This document shows, piece by piece, positions 1 through 8,392 of a DNA stretch of 51,641 nt. The translations under genes were made by a program, and so were the position numbers. Numbering within the stretch: position 1 is the stretch's first letter; every line of letters begins with the position of its first letter. The stretch covers positions 1 to 51,641 of the forward strand of contig CAJXWA010000007.1 in the NCBI GenBank assembly GCA_913062525.1, given 5' to 3'. The stretch comes from an uncultured Alphaproteobacteria bacterium (lineage in GTDB: Bacteria > Pseudomonadota > Alphaproteobacteria > Sneathiellales > Sneathiellaceae). Under the pieces are notes generated by a model that ran no database searches, was not told the DNA's origin, and saw only the letters and a list, made by a program, of their open reading frames with translations.

Positions 1-430
1 TTCTCTGAACCACATGGAAAGATGTTGCCATCAATATATTTCCGCCAAAAGCAAAGACCACGGCAGAGGTATGAAGCGGACGTAAGCGCCCAAAACTTGT
101 CCACTGTAAATCCAAATTCAACACAGGAAACGTCAATTGCAGTGCTATCACAACACCCACAAGAAATCCGACAATGCCCCAAAACGTCGAGGCGATTACA
201 CCGTATTTCACAATTTCCGTGTTATACACAATTCCGCCTGCAGCCGCTGTAGTCGCGGCTTGCGGATTGTAATGTCTAGAAATTAATGCGTAAGCCGCCA
301 GTATCGACGCTATCGCAAAAATCATACCGTGGATCATCATGCCTTGATCTTGCGCTTTCGCTGAAAGCAACAGTCCCACGACAGCACCAATGATCGAAAA
401 GGCTATCCATAACAGGTTCATACCAGTCAT
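1..430 (-). CDS. ccoN: cbb3-type cytochrome c oxidase subunit I, N-terminal part (cut by window edge)
   Basis: Catalytic haem-copper subunit of the high-affinity cbb3 terminal oxidase in the inner membrane. Only the first 143 codons lie in the window. They encode two hydrophobic segments (about residues 5-22 and 36-50), then a third at about 78-103, then the CcoN hallmark stretch [18 protein letters not shown], whose His120 corresponds to a low-spin haem ligand. The extra N-terminal hydrophobic part before [11 protein letters not shown] is seen in many proteobacterial CcoN proteins. The start is either the ATG at 430 or the ATG at 421; neither has a strong Shine-Dalgarno. An FNR-type box lies about 110 bp upstream, and hemN and an FNR-family regulator sit just behind, as is usual for cco loci. 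The rest of the operon should continue to the left. Confidence 0.93.
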   Translation of the reverse strand, partial: MTGMNLLWIAFSIIGAVVGLLLSAKAQDQGMMIHGMIFAIASILAAYALISRHYNPQAATTAAAGGIVYNTEIVKYGVIASTFWGIVGFLVGVVIALQLTFPVLNLDLQWTSFGRLRPLHTSAVVFAFGGNILMATSFHVVQR

Positions 431-541
431 CCGTTAGTTATCATTTTACATTGTTATCGTTTGAAGAGAAAACTGGAAACCCAATTCCAAAAGAACCCTC
501 TCCCCCATCGTGTAAATAGACGCAGAAAAATCTTAATCGCA

Positions 542-555
542 TTGATCTGAGTCAA
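542..555 (-). promoter_or_regulatory. FNR/Anr-type box upstream of ccoN
   Basis: Read on the minus strand the site is TTGACTCAGATCAA, one mismatch from the TTGAT-N4-ATCAA consensus. A weak -10-like TATTTA at 518-513 would put the transcription start near 506, so the box centre falls close to -41.5, the class II activator position. This fits anaerobic or microaerobic activation of ccoN by the FNR-family protein encoded two genes away. The -10 assignment is inference. Confidence 0.7.
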
Positions 556-635
556 TATAGCAAAGTAATTTCTGCAAGCCTAATATGCCACTTTAATAAT
601 AAACTAGAATTAGGGAAAGAAATTCGTCATATCTT

Positions 636-1985
636 TCACACAGCTTTAGAGTGGCGCCCTGCACCCGACCCCAAATAGGTATCAAACACCGCACAAATAC
701 TCCGCACGAGAAAGCGTCCCTCAAGAGTTACCGTGAGGCGGCGGCCAGTAAGAGTTAAAAGGCCATCCTTCTGGAAATCTTTCAATAATTCTATCTCTTG
801 ATCGAATACGGTAACGGGTTGGCCAAACTGTTCGGTTACTTCATCCAAATCAACAGACAGATCACACATCAGACGTTCAATAACTTCGCATCTAATCTTA
901 TCATCCGCCGAAACGGTTATTCCTTTAGCTGCTGCAAGTTTATTGGTCAAAATACGTTTTTTGTATTCCCCAGTGGAAACTGAGTTCTGCACATATCCTT
1001 GGGGGAGCTTTCCGATTGAGGAGGCCCCAATACCAATCATCGTATCAGCTGCATCCGTGGTATAGCCTTGGAAATTTCGTCGCAATTGTTGGTTATCCAG
1101 CGCAACACTCATTTCATCGTCAGGGCTTGCAAAATGATCAAGTCCAATCTGCTGGTATCCAAGCTCAGTCAAATGATCTGCCGCACAGGTTGCTTGCAGA
1201 ATGCGCTCCTCAGTTCCAGGTAGTTCGTCATCCTTGATCATCTTCATATGAGTTTTCATCCAAGGAACATGGGCGTAGCCAAACAACGCAATCCGGTCAG
1301 GATTCAATTGATGGGATAGTTCAATTGTGCGTGCGACATCCTCTGTGGTTTGCAGCGGCAGACCATACATCAAATCAAAATTGAGTTTTTCTATACCATT
1401 TTGGCGGAGTAAATTTACGACACCTGCTGTCATTTCAAACGATTGAACACGGTTGATCGCCTTTTGAATATCTGGATTAAAATCCTGCACACCAAGACTT
1501 GCACGGTTAATTCCAGCCTCAGCTAATGCTCTGACTTTTGTTGCATCGACTACGCGTGGATCAATTTCAATAGCCCGTTCTGCATCTGCCGTGTAATCAA
1601 AGTTCTCTGCAATGACGGCCATGACAGATTTAAAATCTTCTGCAGACAGAATACTAGGTGTCCCACCGCCCCAATGAACGTGGGAGATCTTGAAACGTGC
1701 GGGTAATGCAGCAGCCACATTCCGAATTTCAGCTCGTAGGGTTTTTGCGTAGTCTCCAACTGGATCATACTGCTTAGTAACTTTCGTATGACAACCGCAG
1801 TACCAGCACATTTTTTTACAAAAAGGGACATGCAGATAGATTGAAATTGATTTTGAAGGATCGAGATCCGACAACCAGTATGCGTAAAGAGAATCATCAT
1901 CAAACGCCTTAAAATGGGGCGCCGTCGGATAGCTGGTGTAGCGCGGTACGGGCGCGTTATATTTAGCCGCTAAATTGGAAATCAT
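636..1985 (-). CDS. hemN: Oxygen-independent coproporphyrinogen III dehydrogenase (radical SAM)
   Basis: Converts coproporphyrinogen III to protoporphyrinogen IX without oxygen, using two SAM molecules, in the cytoplasm. The 449-residue length matches HemN (about 455) rather than the shorter HemW. The radical-SAM cysteines are Cys56, Cys60 and Cys63 in CKKMCWYCGC, with the extra Cys65 also found in true HemN. The N-terminal YNAPVPRYTSYPTAPHF and the HWGGGTPS loop are typical. It lies between ccoN and the FNR-family gene on the same strand, and its start is only 11 bp after the regulator stop, so the two are probably cotranscribed. The setting suggests supply of haem for the high-affinity oxidase at low oxygen. 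Confidence 0.95.
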   Translation of the reverse strand: MISNLAAKYNAPVPRYTSYPTAPHFKAFDDDSLYAYWLSDLDPSKSISIYLHVPFCKKMCWYCGCHTKVTKQYDPVGDYAKTLRAEIRNVAAALPARFKISHVHWGGGTPSILSAEDFKSVMAVIAENFDYTADAERAIEIDPRVVDATKVRALAEAGINRASLGVQDFNPDIQKAINRVQSFEMTAGVVNLLRQNGIEKLNFDLMYGLPLQTTEDVARTIELSHQLNPDRIALFGYAHVPWMKTHMKMIKDDELPGTEERILQATCAADHLTELGYQQIGLDHFASPDDEMSVALDNQQLRRNFQGYTTDAADTMIGIGASSIGKLPQGYVQNSVSTGEYKKRILTNKLAAAKGITVSADDKIRCEVIERLMCDLSVDLDEVTEQFGQPVTVFDQEIELLKDFQKDGLLTLTGRRLTVTLEGRFLVRSICAVFDTYLGSGAGRHSKAV

Positions 1986-1996
1986 ATGAATAACCC

Positions 1997-2803
1997 TTAA
2001 TTGTCGCCGTCGGCCAGAAATTGCAGCTCTGCAAAATCAAGAATTACAATATGTTGAAACGATTTGAGTTCTATGACGTCCAATTTGCGCAGTTTAGTAA
2101 TGGTCCGACTGACAGTCTCTATAGTTAATCCCAAAAAATCTGCGATGTCGGTCCGGCTCATGGGCAAGAATACTTCTGCCGTATTATTGTTTTCGGAAAC
2201 TTCACTCTGAACTGTACTTTTCTGAACACGTTCTACTAGAAAGTTCGCAATTTTTTCAACTGGTGTTTTTCGGCCGAGCAACAGCATATGGTTTTGCATA
2301 TCGATGATTTCTTTTTGCATCATCTCCATGAGTCGAGATTGAACGGCAGCGTAATCTTCAAGTGTTTTCTCGAAAACAGGGACAGTGAACTGGCACACGA
2401 CCACATCGTTAATCGCCTCTGCGTCCGCTGAATATAGTCCGTTAGACGTTAGACCAACAAAATCACCTGCGGCTTTGAAACCTGTAATTTGCCGGCGACC
2501 ATCATCTAGCATTCGTGAGAGACGCACTTCCCCGGAGACAACGGTAAAAAAGCAGTCGGCCTCGTCGCCATCGTTAAACAACATTTGTCCAGGCTGGAAA
2601 TTCTTGTGAGTGCTTTTTTCACCAAATTTCTGTAGATCTTCTCCGCTTAATTTGGAACATAGCGCAGTTTTATGTGCACCGCATTGAGAGCAGTAATTTG
2701 TTTTGGGTTGAGCTGAATTACTGGCAAAAAACTGTTGAGAAATACATCCGCCACTAGCGACATGGTCTTCTTCATCTACCAGAGTTTTTACTGAATTTTC
2801 CAT
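1997..2803 (-). CDS. FNR/FnrN-family oxygen-sensing transcription regulator
   Basis: Crp/Fnr regulator, 268 residues from the chosen start. N-terminal Cys38-x2-Cys41-x7-Cys49 and an internal Cys137 can ligate an oxygen-labile 4Fe-4S cluster; the x2/x7 spacing resembles FnrN/FixK1-type proteins more than E. coli FNR. A cyclic-nucleotide-like beta-barrel follows (about 60-165), then a dimer helix and a winged helix with IETVSRTI in the recognition helix, carrying the E-SR residues that read TTGAT half-sites. A GTG at 2824 is also in frame, but the ATG at 2803 has a perfect GGAGG seven bases upstream, so I prefer it. The box before ccoN is the obvious candidate target. Confidence 0.93.
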   Translation of the reverse strand: MENSVKTLVDEEDHVASGGCISQQFFASNSAQPKTNYCSQCGAHKTALCSKLSGEDLQKFGEKSTHKNFQPGQMLFNDGDEADCFFTVVSGEVRLSRMLDDGRRQITGFKAAGDFVGLTSNGLYSADAEAINDVVVCQFTVPVFEKTLEDYAAVQSRLMEMMQKEIIDMQNHMLLLGRKTPVEKIANFLVERVQKSTVQSEVSENNNTAEVFLPMSRTDIADFLGLTIETVSRTITKLRKLDVIELKSFQHIVILDFAELQFLADGDN

Positions 2804-3024
2804 CACATTTCCTCCATCTGTCACACTTGCGTATCCACTACACTATCATCATCATGAATTGAGTGAAAAGCCGCAATGCGGCGGGATGTCGCAGAGGGGA
2901 ATATGGGATTAGAAGATAACGCAGAAAAGCGATTTAACTCAATAATATCAATAAATTAAAGAATTAAATCGCCATTTTTTTACAACCAAGCGACAAATTG
3001 TCACAGTCCGCTAAAGGTGTATTT

Positions 3025-4812
3025 TTAGAGTTGCAACAAGTCCGTTGCCTCTTCCAGTGACACCGGTTCGGCGCTCAATAGACGGTTCCCAGCAGCAACT
3101 TCAAAAGCCGTCTCGCTGATTGCCAACGGATCTGACGGTTTCAGTTTCGTGTCCATAACCAATCGAGATAGAAGCAAACGGCGTGCATCCTGTCCTTGTT
3201 TCCCAAGGATTGAACCTTCTTCTGCAAATAGCGTTGCCGTGGTTGCATGGTACAATGCGTTTGATGCCTGACGTGCCAAGGTTTCATTGTTGGTACGGCC
3301 AACTTCATCTGCAAAATCTCTGGCTCGATCAACTAAGCCTTTCAATTCACCTACATACTGCCCCGGCAGACTTTCAGCTTCATCCAATCGCCGCTTCAAA
3401 TCTTCAGCAAGATCTTTATGGGCACCTACTTTTGCAACCGCACGTCCTACGATGTCCAGTGCATTGATGTTAGAAGTCCCCTCCCACAACAGCCCTGTAT
3501 AGGCATCCCGAACCAATTTTGGGTTAACCCAATCTTCAATAAAGCCGTTACCACCGCGGACTTCTAGTGCACCGCCTGCAACATCAACATTGTCGCGGCA
3601 CGTGCGGAATTTAAGCAACGGCGTCAGAATACGATTTAGTCTTTCGGCTTGCTTATCTCCCTTGTTACTTTTATCCAATTGCACCGCCACATTCATGAAC
3701 ATGGACAACGCTTGCTCTGTTGGTAGCATGAGTTTCAGCAATTGCCTGCGGAGCAGCGGCTTTTCGATTATAGCTTCCCCAAACACCTCCCGGTTTTGAG
3801 CTGTCACAAGCGCTTCATTTAGGCAACGCCGCATCATACCGGCAGCCCGAACACCATGAGATAGGCGGGACATAACAACCTGATCCATCATTTGACGAAG
3901 ACCAGGATTTGCTTTCGCACCCACATCGCCAAATGCATACCCTTTAGCCCCTTCGAAGATAATCTCACCTGAAGCCATGGATTTTGTACCCATTTTATCC
4001 TTCAAGCGCACAACACGGTAATCGTTCCGACTACCATCTTCGAGATGCCGCGGCACAGCAAAAATAGCCAGACCTGAATTACCCTCAGGTGCCCCTTCTG
4101 GTCGCGCCAATACAAGCGCAACCTCGGCGCCAACGCAGGAGCAAAACCACTTATCGCCGTACAAACGCCAAGCACCATCTTCATATTTCGCGGTGACTGC
4201 TAAATTTGCGACTTCAGAGCCACCGAGCTTTTCCGTCATGAACTGCGCGCCCATGTGGATCTCGTCCATATCCTGACTGAGCATTTGCCAGCCGAATTTA
4301 TCCATGGCCTCTTTCGGTCCGTGTTTTTCAAGCAGACCGTATGACGTATCCGTCACGGAAATCGGGCACATCATCCCAAATTCCGACTGAGTGAACAGGT
4401 AGGTAAACACGTATTTTGCCATAGGGGGCATTTTTTCAGGCCACCCATGAACGCCCGCTTTATGGGACATACAGTGAATCCCGAAATCCCCATATGCGAT
4501 TTTTTCCATCTGCGTATAAGAGGGATGGAACTCAATCCATTCCTTGTTTTGCCCGCGTGCATCACGGGGATGTAGAACCGGAACGTGACGATCTGACATT
4601 CGAGACAGGTCGTCTAATTCCCCTCCCGCAATTTCGCCAAGTTTTTGGAAAACTGGTGTCATATGGTCGCGTAAATCTTCCGGCAGATAAACATCAAGCA
4701 AGCTTTTCAAACCACTATCAATATCAAAGAAATTCAAACCATGACAATCAGGTGCAACCCAATCTTCAAGCGAGCGTTCTTCTTTTTTCTTCAATGTATT
4801 TGCGTTAAACAT
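3025..4812 (-). CDS. AidB-like acyl-CoA dehydrogenase (paralogue 1)
   Basis: Flavin-dependent acyl-CoA dehydrogenase of the long (595-residue) AidB/FadE-like type, expected to oxidise an acyl-CoA to the 2-enoyl-CoA in the cytoplasm. The N-terminal half carries CPISVTDTSYG and MTEKLGGSEV, the FAD/substrate loops of the family; RGGNGFIEDW and LWEGTSNINALD follow, the latter with the presumed catalytic base Glu444. The roughly 140-residue C-terminal extension distinguishes it from about 380-residue fatty-acid dehydrogenases. It lies 23 bp downstream of a paralogue of identical length, so the two form one operon. AidB itself has been linked to alkylation damage, so a purely catabolic role is not proven, and the substrate is unknown. 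Confidence 0.88.
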   Translation of the reverse strand: MFNANTLKKKEERSLEDWVAPDCHGLNFFDIDSGLKSLLDVYLPEDLRDHMTPVFQKLGEIAGGELDDLSRMSDRHVPVLHPRDARGQNKEWIEFHPSYTQMEKIAYGDFGIHCMSHKAGVHGWPEKMPPMAKYVFTYLFTQSEFGMMCPISVTDTSYGLLEKHGPKEAMDKFGWQMLSQDMDEIHMGAQFMTEKLGGSEVANLAVTAKYEDGAWRLYGDKWFCSCVGAEVALVLARPEGAPEGNSGLAIFAVPRHLEDGSRNDYRVVRLKDKMGTKSMASGEIIFEGAKGYAFGDVGAKANPGLRQMMDQVVMSRLSHGVRAAGMMRRCLNEALVTAQNREVFGEAIIEKPLLRRQLLKLMLPTEQALSMFMNVAVQLDKSNKGDKQAERLNRILTPLLKFRTCRDNVDVAGGALEVRGGNGFIEDWVNPKLVRDAYTGLLWEGTSNINALDIVGRAVAKVGAHKDLAEDLKRRLDEAESLPGQYVGELKGLVDRARDFADEVGRTNNETLARQASNALYHATTATLFAEEGSILGKQGQDARRLLLSRLVMDTKLKPSDPLAISETAFEVAAGNRLLSAEPVSLEEATDLLQL

Positions 4813-4835
4813 TTTTTTATTTTCCCTAATACGCT

Positions 4836-6623
4836 TTACTTGCTTAAAATTTCAGTCGCCTGTTCCAGTGAAACCGGTCCGCCGTCCAACAATGCAGAAG
4901 TCGCGTCTTCGTCAAATTTTCCCGGCTCCATAGAAAACGGATTTTCTTGACCGAGTTTACGATCAATAACCATTCGAGATAACAACAAACGACTAGCATC
5001 CCGGCCGGAAGCGCCGAGTTTCGCGCCCTCAGTCGCCATAAGACTAGCGGTGACAGTGTGATAAAGCGCGTTGGACGCTTTACGTGCCAATGTTTCCCGG
5101 CCGTCTTTTGCAACATTATCAACAAAGGCGACTGATTGATCTACTAAACCTTTCAGCTGCCCTGCATATTGACCCGGTAAGTTTGACTCGTTTTCAATAA
5201 GTCCTGTTATAGCCTCGCCCAAATCTTCATGGGCCCGGGACTTAGCTACAGCCCGCGTCACAACATCCAGCGCATTGATATTTGAAGTTCCCTCCCACAG
5301 AACACCTAAATGGGAGTCTCTTACGAGGCGCGGATTCACCCAATCTTCGATATATCCGTTCCCGCCGCGCACTTCCATGGCACCCGTTGCGACGCGCACA
5401 TTGTCCCGCGCAGTTCTGTATTTCAGAAGCGGCGTTAAGATGCGGGTGACTTTAGCAGCATGTTCGTCCCCATCATTGCCTTTTTCATACATCTTTGCAG
5501 TATACATATACATGGAAAGCGCTTGTTCTGTTGGCACCATCAGTTTCATCAATTGACGGCGTAACAACGGCTTATGAATTAATTTTCCACCGAAGGCCCG
5601 GCGACTTCCCGATACTGCGAGCGCCTCGTTTAAACAACGGCGCATCATAGCGGCTGCCCGCACACCATGAGACAGGCGAGACATATTCACTTGATCCATC
5701 ATCATTTTAAGGCCGCGATTGGCGCAAGCTCCAACTTCACCTAGAGGGTAGACCGTCGCGCCGTCAAAAATGATTTCACCAGAAGCCATAGAGTTCGATC
5801 CCATTTTATTTTTAAGACGAACGATCCGGTAATTATTTCTTTTCCCGCTCTCCAAAGTCCTTGGCAACGCAAACAACCCAAGGCCTGGATTGCCATCAGG
5901 CGCACCTTCTGGTCTTGCAAGGAGCAAAACAACATCGGCATCTACGCAAGAGCAAAACCATTTCTCCCCGTACAACTTCCAAACACCATCGTCATTTTTG
6001 GCTTGAAGTGCGATGTTAGATACGTCAGATCCACCTGTTTTTTCAGTCATAAACTGACCGCCTTTTAAGATCTCTGACATATCTTGGGTCATCATCCGCC
6101 CCAGAAGCAGCTCTTTCGTTTCTTCACTGGCATACCGGCTAATTAGCATGGCAGAAGATTCTGTAGCGGATATGGGACACAGCTGCCCAAATTCTGATTG
6201 ACCGAACAGATACTGAAAAACGTATTTTGCGATTGGGGGCACTTTACCTTCCCATCCCAAAACACCGTCTCGGTTGCTCATGGCGTGCAGGCCAAAATCA
6301 CCAAATGCGACCTGCTCCATTTTTCGGTAAGATCCGTGGAACTCTACCCAGTCCTCGTCCCGCCCTCGTGGATCACGCTGATGCAATGTAGGAGAATGAC
6401 GGTCCGCCTGCCGCGACCAATCATCCAAATCATTACCAGCTAATTCCCCAAGTCTTTCGTAATGCGGTGTCATGTGATCACGAAGCGGCGCATCCATATA
6501 ATGGAAAAGCAAATCTTGCAGGGACGGATCCGCTTCGAAGAAATTCAAACCGTGACAATCAGGAGCAACCCAATCTGAAAGGGTTTCGGGATTAAATTCA
6601 TCGCTGGTTTGGTAAAAAGTCAC
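4836..6623 (-). CDS. AidB-like acyl-CoA dehydrogenase (paralogue 2)
   Basis: First gene of the tandem pair, also 595 residues. It aligns nearly without gaps to its neighbour, with at least half the positions identical by eye; both start with a DWVAPDCHGLNFF segment. MTEKTGGSDV, RGGNGYIEDW and LWEGTSNINALD (presumed catalytic Glu444) are conserved, as is the C-terminal helical extension. Divergence is concentrated in the extreme N-terminus and in residues 560-585. It is transcribed away from the LysR gene at 6756 with a 132-bp shared control region. The two proteins may form a heteromer or act on different acyl chains; nothing here settles that. The ATG at 6623 is the natural start. Confidence 0.88.
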   Translation of the reverse strand: MTFYQTSDEFNPETLSDWVAPDCHGLNFFEADPSLQDLLFHYMDAPLRDHMTPHYERLGELAGNDLDDWSRQADRHSPTLHQRDPRGRDEDWVEFHGSYRKMEQVAFGDFGLHAMSNRDGVLGWEGKVPPIAKYVFQYLFGQSEFGQLCPISATESSAMLISRYASEETKELLLGRMMTQDMSEILKGGQFMTEKTGGSDVSNIALQAKNDDGVWKLYGEKWFCSCVDADVVLLLARPEGAPDGNPGLGLFALPRTLESGKRNNYRIVRLKNKMGSNSMASGEIIFDGATVYPLGEVGACANRGLKMMMDQVNMSRLSHGVRAAAMMRRCLNEALAVSGSRRAFGGKLIHKPLLRRQLMKLMVPTEQALSMYMYTAKMYEKGNDGDEHAAKVTRILTPLLKYRTARDNVRVATGAMEVRGGNGYIEDWVNPRLVRDSHLGVLWEGTSNINALDVVTRAVAKSRAHEDLGEAITGLIENESNLPGQYAGQLKGLVDQSVAFVDNVAKDGRETLARKASNALYHTVTASLMATEGAKLGASGRDASRLLLSRMVIDRKLGQENPFSMEPGKFDEDATSALLDGGPVSLEQATEILSK

Positions 6624-6720
6624 GTGTAGGCTCCAATTTTCGGTTGGGATATATTATTGTTATTTTTCCCTATTGTGTCTGTACAGAGAGTATTGGACAA
6701 ACGATTATTGTTCAGATTAT

Positions 6721-6747
6721 GATTGACTAAATATCAATCAAGATTGA
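6721..6747. promoter_or_regulatory. Three-half-site operator candidate between acyl-CoA dehydrogenase and LysR genes
   Basis: GATTGA (6721-6726), seven bases, TCAATC (6734-6739), two bases, GATTGA (6742-6747). The first pair extends to a perfect 7-bp inverted repeat (6720-6740). It ends 8 bp before the preferred LysR start, where autorepression would act. A TTGGAC at about 6693 and GATTAT at about 6715 form a weak promoter for the LysR gene just upstream. The role as a LysR site is inferred from symmetry and position. Confidence 0.5.
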
Positions 6748-6755
6748 GTAAATTT

Positions 6756-7679
6756 ATGCTTCAGCTTCCCTCTATATCTGGTTTAAGGTCTTTTGAGGCC
6801 GCCGCCCGCAACTTGAGTTTCAATCAGGCAGCAGAAGAGTTAAACGTTACGCCGGGTGCGGTAAGCCGGCAAATTCAAAGTTTGGAAGCCTTTCTCGGAA
6901 AAGCCCTTTTTCATCGCTATCACAAGCGAGTTGAACTCACGGCTATTGGACGTCAATATCTTGCAGAGATTTCACTTCCCCTCCAGAAAATTTCTGCAGC
7001 CTCCCAGCGCCTAAAAACCGAACCCCGAAAAAACACAGTTTCCATCTGCACCTACCCGACGTTTGCAATTCGCTGGCTTATTCCCAGATGGGCTGAACTG
7101 CATGACGCCTTTCCAGAATTAGACATACAATTGACAACCTCCCTAAACCCTGCGGACTTTGAAGGAGAAGGGTTTGATATATCCATTCATGTTCTAAAAG
7201 AAGGTGCCCATATGAAAGGATTTGAAATCGACAAACTCATTGATATCGAAACTTACCCTGTTTGCAGCCCTGAGCTCGCCGCCCAAATTAAACGGCCAGA
7301 AGACCTGATAAACGTGACGTTATTACATGAAAGCCCGCGCCCCACGGATTGGCCGCGCTGGTTTAGCTTGGCAGGCGTCAATGGTGTCGATGCAAACAAG
7401 GGAATGAATTTTGAAAGCGCCGACATGGCATTACATGCTGCCATGCAAGGCATCGGCGTTGCCATCGGTATCGATGTGTTGATCGAAGAAGATGTGGCTC
7501 GCGGAAAACTCGTTAAACTATTCGATATCCATCGACCATCGCGCTTCCCGTTTCAAGTTGTCACTCCGACAAGCAAAATCGCGCATCCAAAACTCAAGGC
7601 CCTCAGAAACTGGATATTGGCCCAAGGCGCGAAACAGCAAAGCAGGAGGAGTAGTCAACTCAAACCATCTTTGCTATAA
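6756..7679 (+). CDS. LysR-family transcription regulator, GcvA-like
   Basis: DNA-binding regulator of 307 residues: winged helix at about 5-65 (LRSFEAAARNLSFNQAAEELNVTPGAVSRQI in shortened description: GcvA-type helix-turn-helix), then a periplasmic-binding-fold effector domain from about 90. The start is the ATG at 6756, because the alternative TTG at 6723 lies inside an inverted repeat and adds residues not found in GcvA-like proteins. It is divergent from the tandem acyl-CoA dehydrogenases, the classic LysR layout, so it most likely controls them. The effector is not predictable from sequence. Confidence 0.9.
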   Translation: MLQLPSISGLRSFEAAARNLSFNQAAEELNVTPGAVSRQIQSLEAFLGKALFHRYHKRVELTAIGRQYLAEISLPLQKISAASQRLKTEPRKNTVSICTYPTFAIRWLIPRWAELHDAFPELDIQLTTSLNPADFEGEGFDISIHVLKEGAHMKGFEIDKLIDIETYPVCSPELAAQIKRPEDLINVTLLHESPRPTDWPRWFSLAGVNGVDANKGMNFESADMALHAAMQGIGVAIGIDVLIEEDVARGKLVKLFDIHRPSRFPFQVVTPTSKIAHPKLKALRNWILAQGAKQQSRRSSQLKPSLL

Positions 7680-7729
7680 AACCCACCTAACAAAAAGAAA
7701 AGGCAAGGCTCAACATTCAGCCTTGGAAT

Positions 7730-8377
7730 ATGATGAAAGCAATTATTATCCCTGTTACGCCATTTGCACAGAATTGTTCAATTGTCTGGTGCGAAGAAAC
7801 CAAAAAAGCGGCTGTTGTTGATCCCGGCGGCGATTTGGCGCGGATTGTCGAAGTTGCGGCAGAGCAAGGGGTGGAAATTGAAAAAATCCTCATCACCCAT
7901 GGTCATCTTGATCATGCTGGTGGGACTGAAGAGTTAAAGCAGCAATTGGGTGTGCCTGTAGAAGGTCCTCATGAAGCAGATAAGTTTTGGATCGATCAAC
8001 TTCCAGAACAATGCGCAAGGTATGGCTTTCCCCCGTCATTCGCATTTACACCAGACCGCTGGTTACAAGACGGCGACACTGTAACTGTTGGAAACGAAAC
8101 TCTGGACGTCATTCATTGTCCAGGCCACACCCCAGGCCATGTGGTATTTGCCAGTAAAGAGCATAAAGTTGCCATGGTTGGGGATGTTTTATTCCAAGGC
8201 TCCATCGGCCGCACAGATTTCCCGCAGGGCAATCATGAAGACTTGATCAACTCAATTCGCGAAAAACTGTGGCCCCTTGGCGATGATATTGCCTTCATTC
8301 CCGGCCACGGCGAGATGTCAACTTTTGGCCGAGAACGGAAATCAAACCCATTCGTCTCAGATTTGAATTTCGGGTAA
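7730..8377 (+). CDS. gloC: Metallo-beta-lactamase-fold hydroxyacylglutathione hydrolase, type II (GloC/YcbL)
   Basis: Hydrolyses S-D-lactoylglutathione to D-lactate and glutathione, the second step of methylglyoxal detoxification, in the cytoplasm. The 215 residues match E. coli GloC in length and almost along the whole chain (IIPVTPFAQNCSIVWCEE at the N-terminus, PLGDDIAFIPGHG near the C-terminus). Metal ligands are seen in HGHLDH (His57, His59, Asp61, His62), HCPGHTPGH, VGDVLF and PGHG. Two adjacent ATG codons (7730 and 7733) could start it. It follows the LysR gene by 50 bp on the same strand and converges on the cyclase gene with only 15 bp between the stops. Confidence 0.92.
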   Translation: MMKAIIIPVTPFAQNCSIVWCEETKKAAVVDPGGDLARIVEVAAEQGVEIEKILITHGHLDHAGGTEELKQQLGVPVEGPHEADKFWIDQLPEQCARYGFPPSFAFTPDRWLQDGDTVTVGNETLDVIHCPGHTPGHVVFASKEHKVAMVGDVLFQGSIGRTDFPQGNHEDLINSIREKLWPLGDDIAFIPGHGEMSTFGRERKSNPFVSDLNFG

Positions 8378-8392
8378 GCAAATTCCCTAAAA

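Noticed and set aside
22-252. 76-codon open frame on the plus strand
   Set aside because: It is the antisense shadow of ccoN and has no protein-like features.
2992-3002. GACAAATTGTC palindrome behind the acyl-CoA dehydrogenase gene
   Set aside because: Too short, without T-run or conserved position; not called as terminator or operator.
3025-6623. DmdC-type (methylmercaptopropionyl-CoA dehydrogenase) assignment for the tandem pair
   Set aside because: Length is close, but the N-terminal and FAD-loop motifs fit AidB-like proteins, and no other dmd gene is near.
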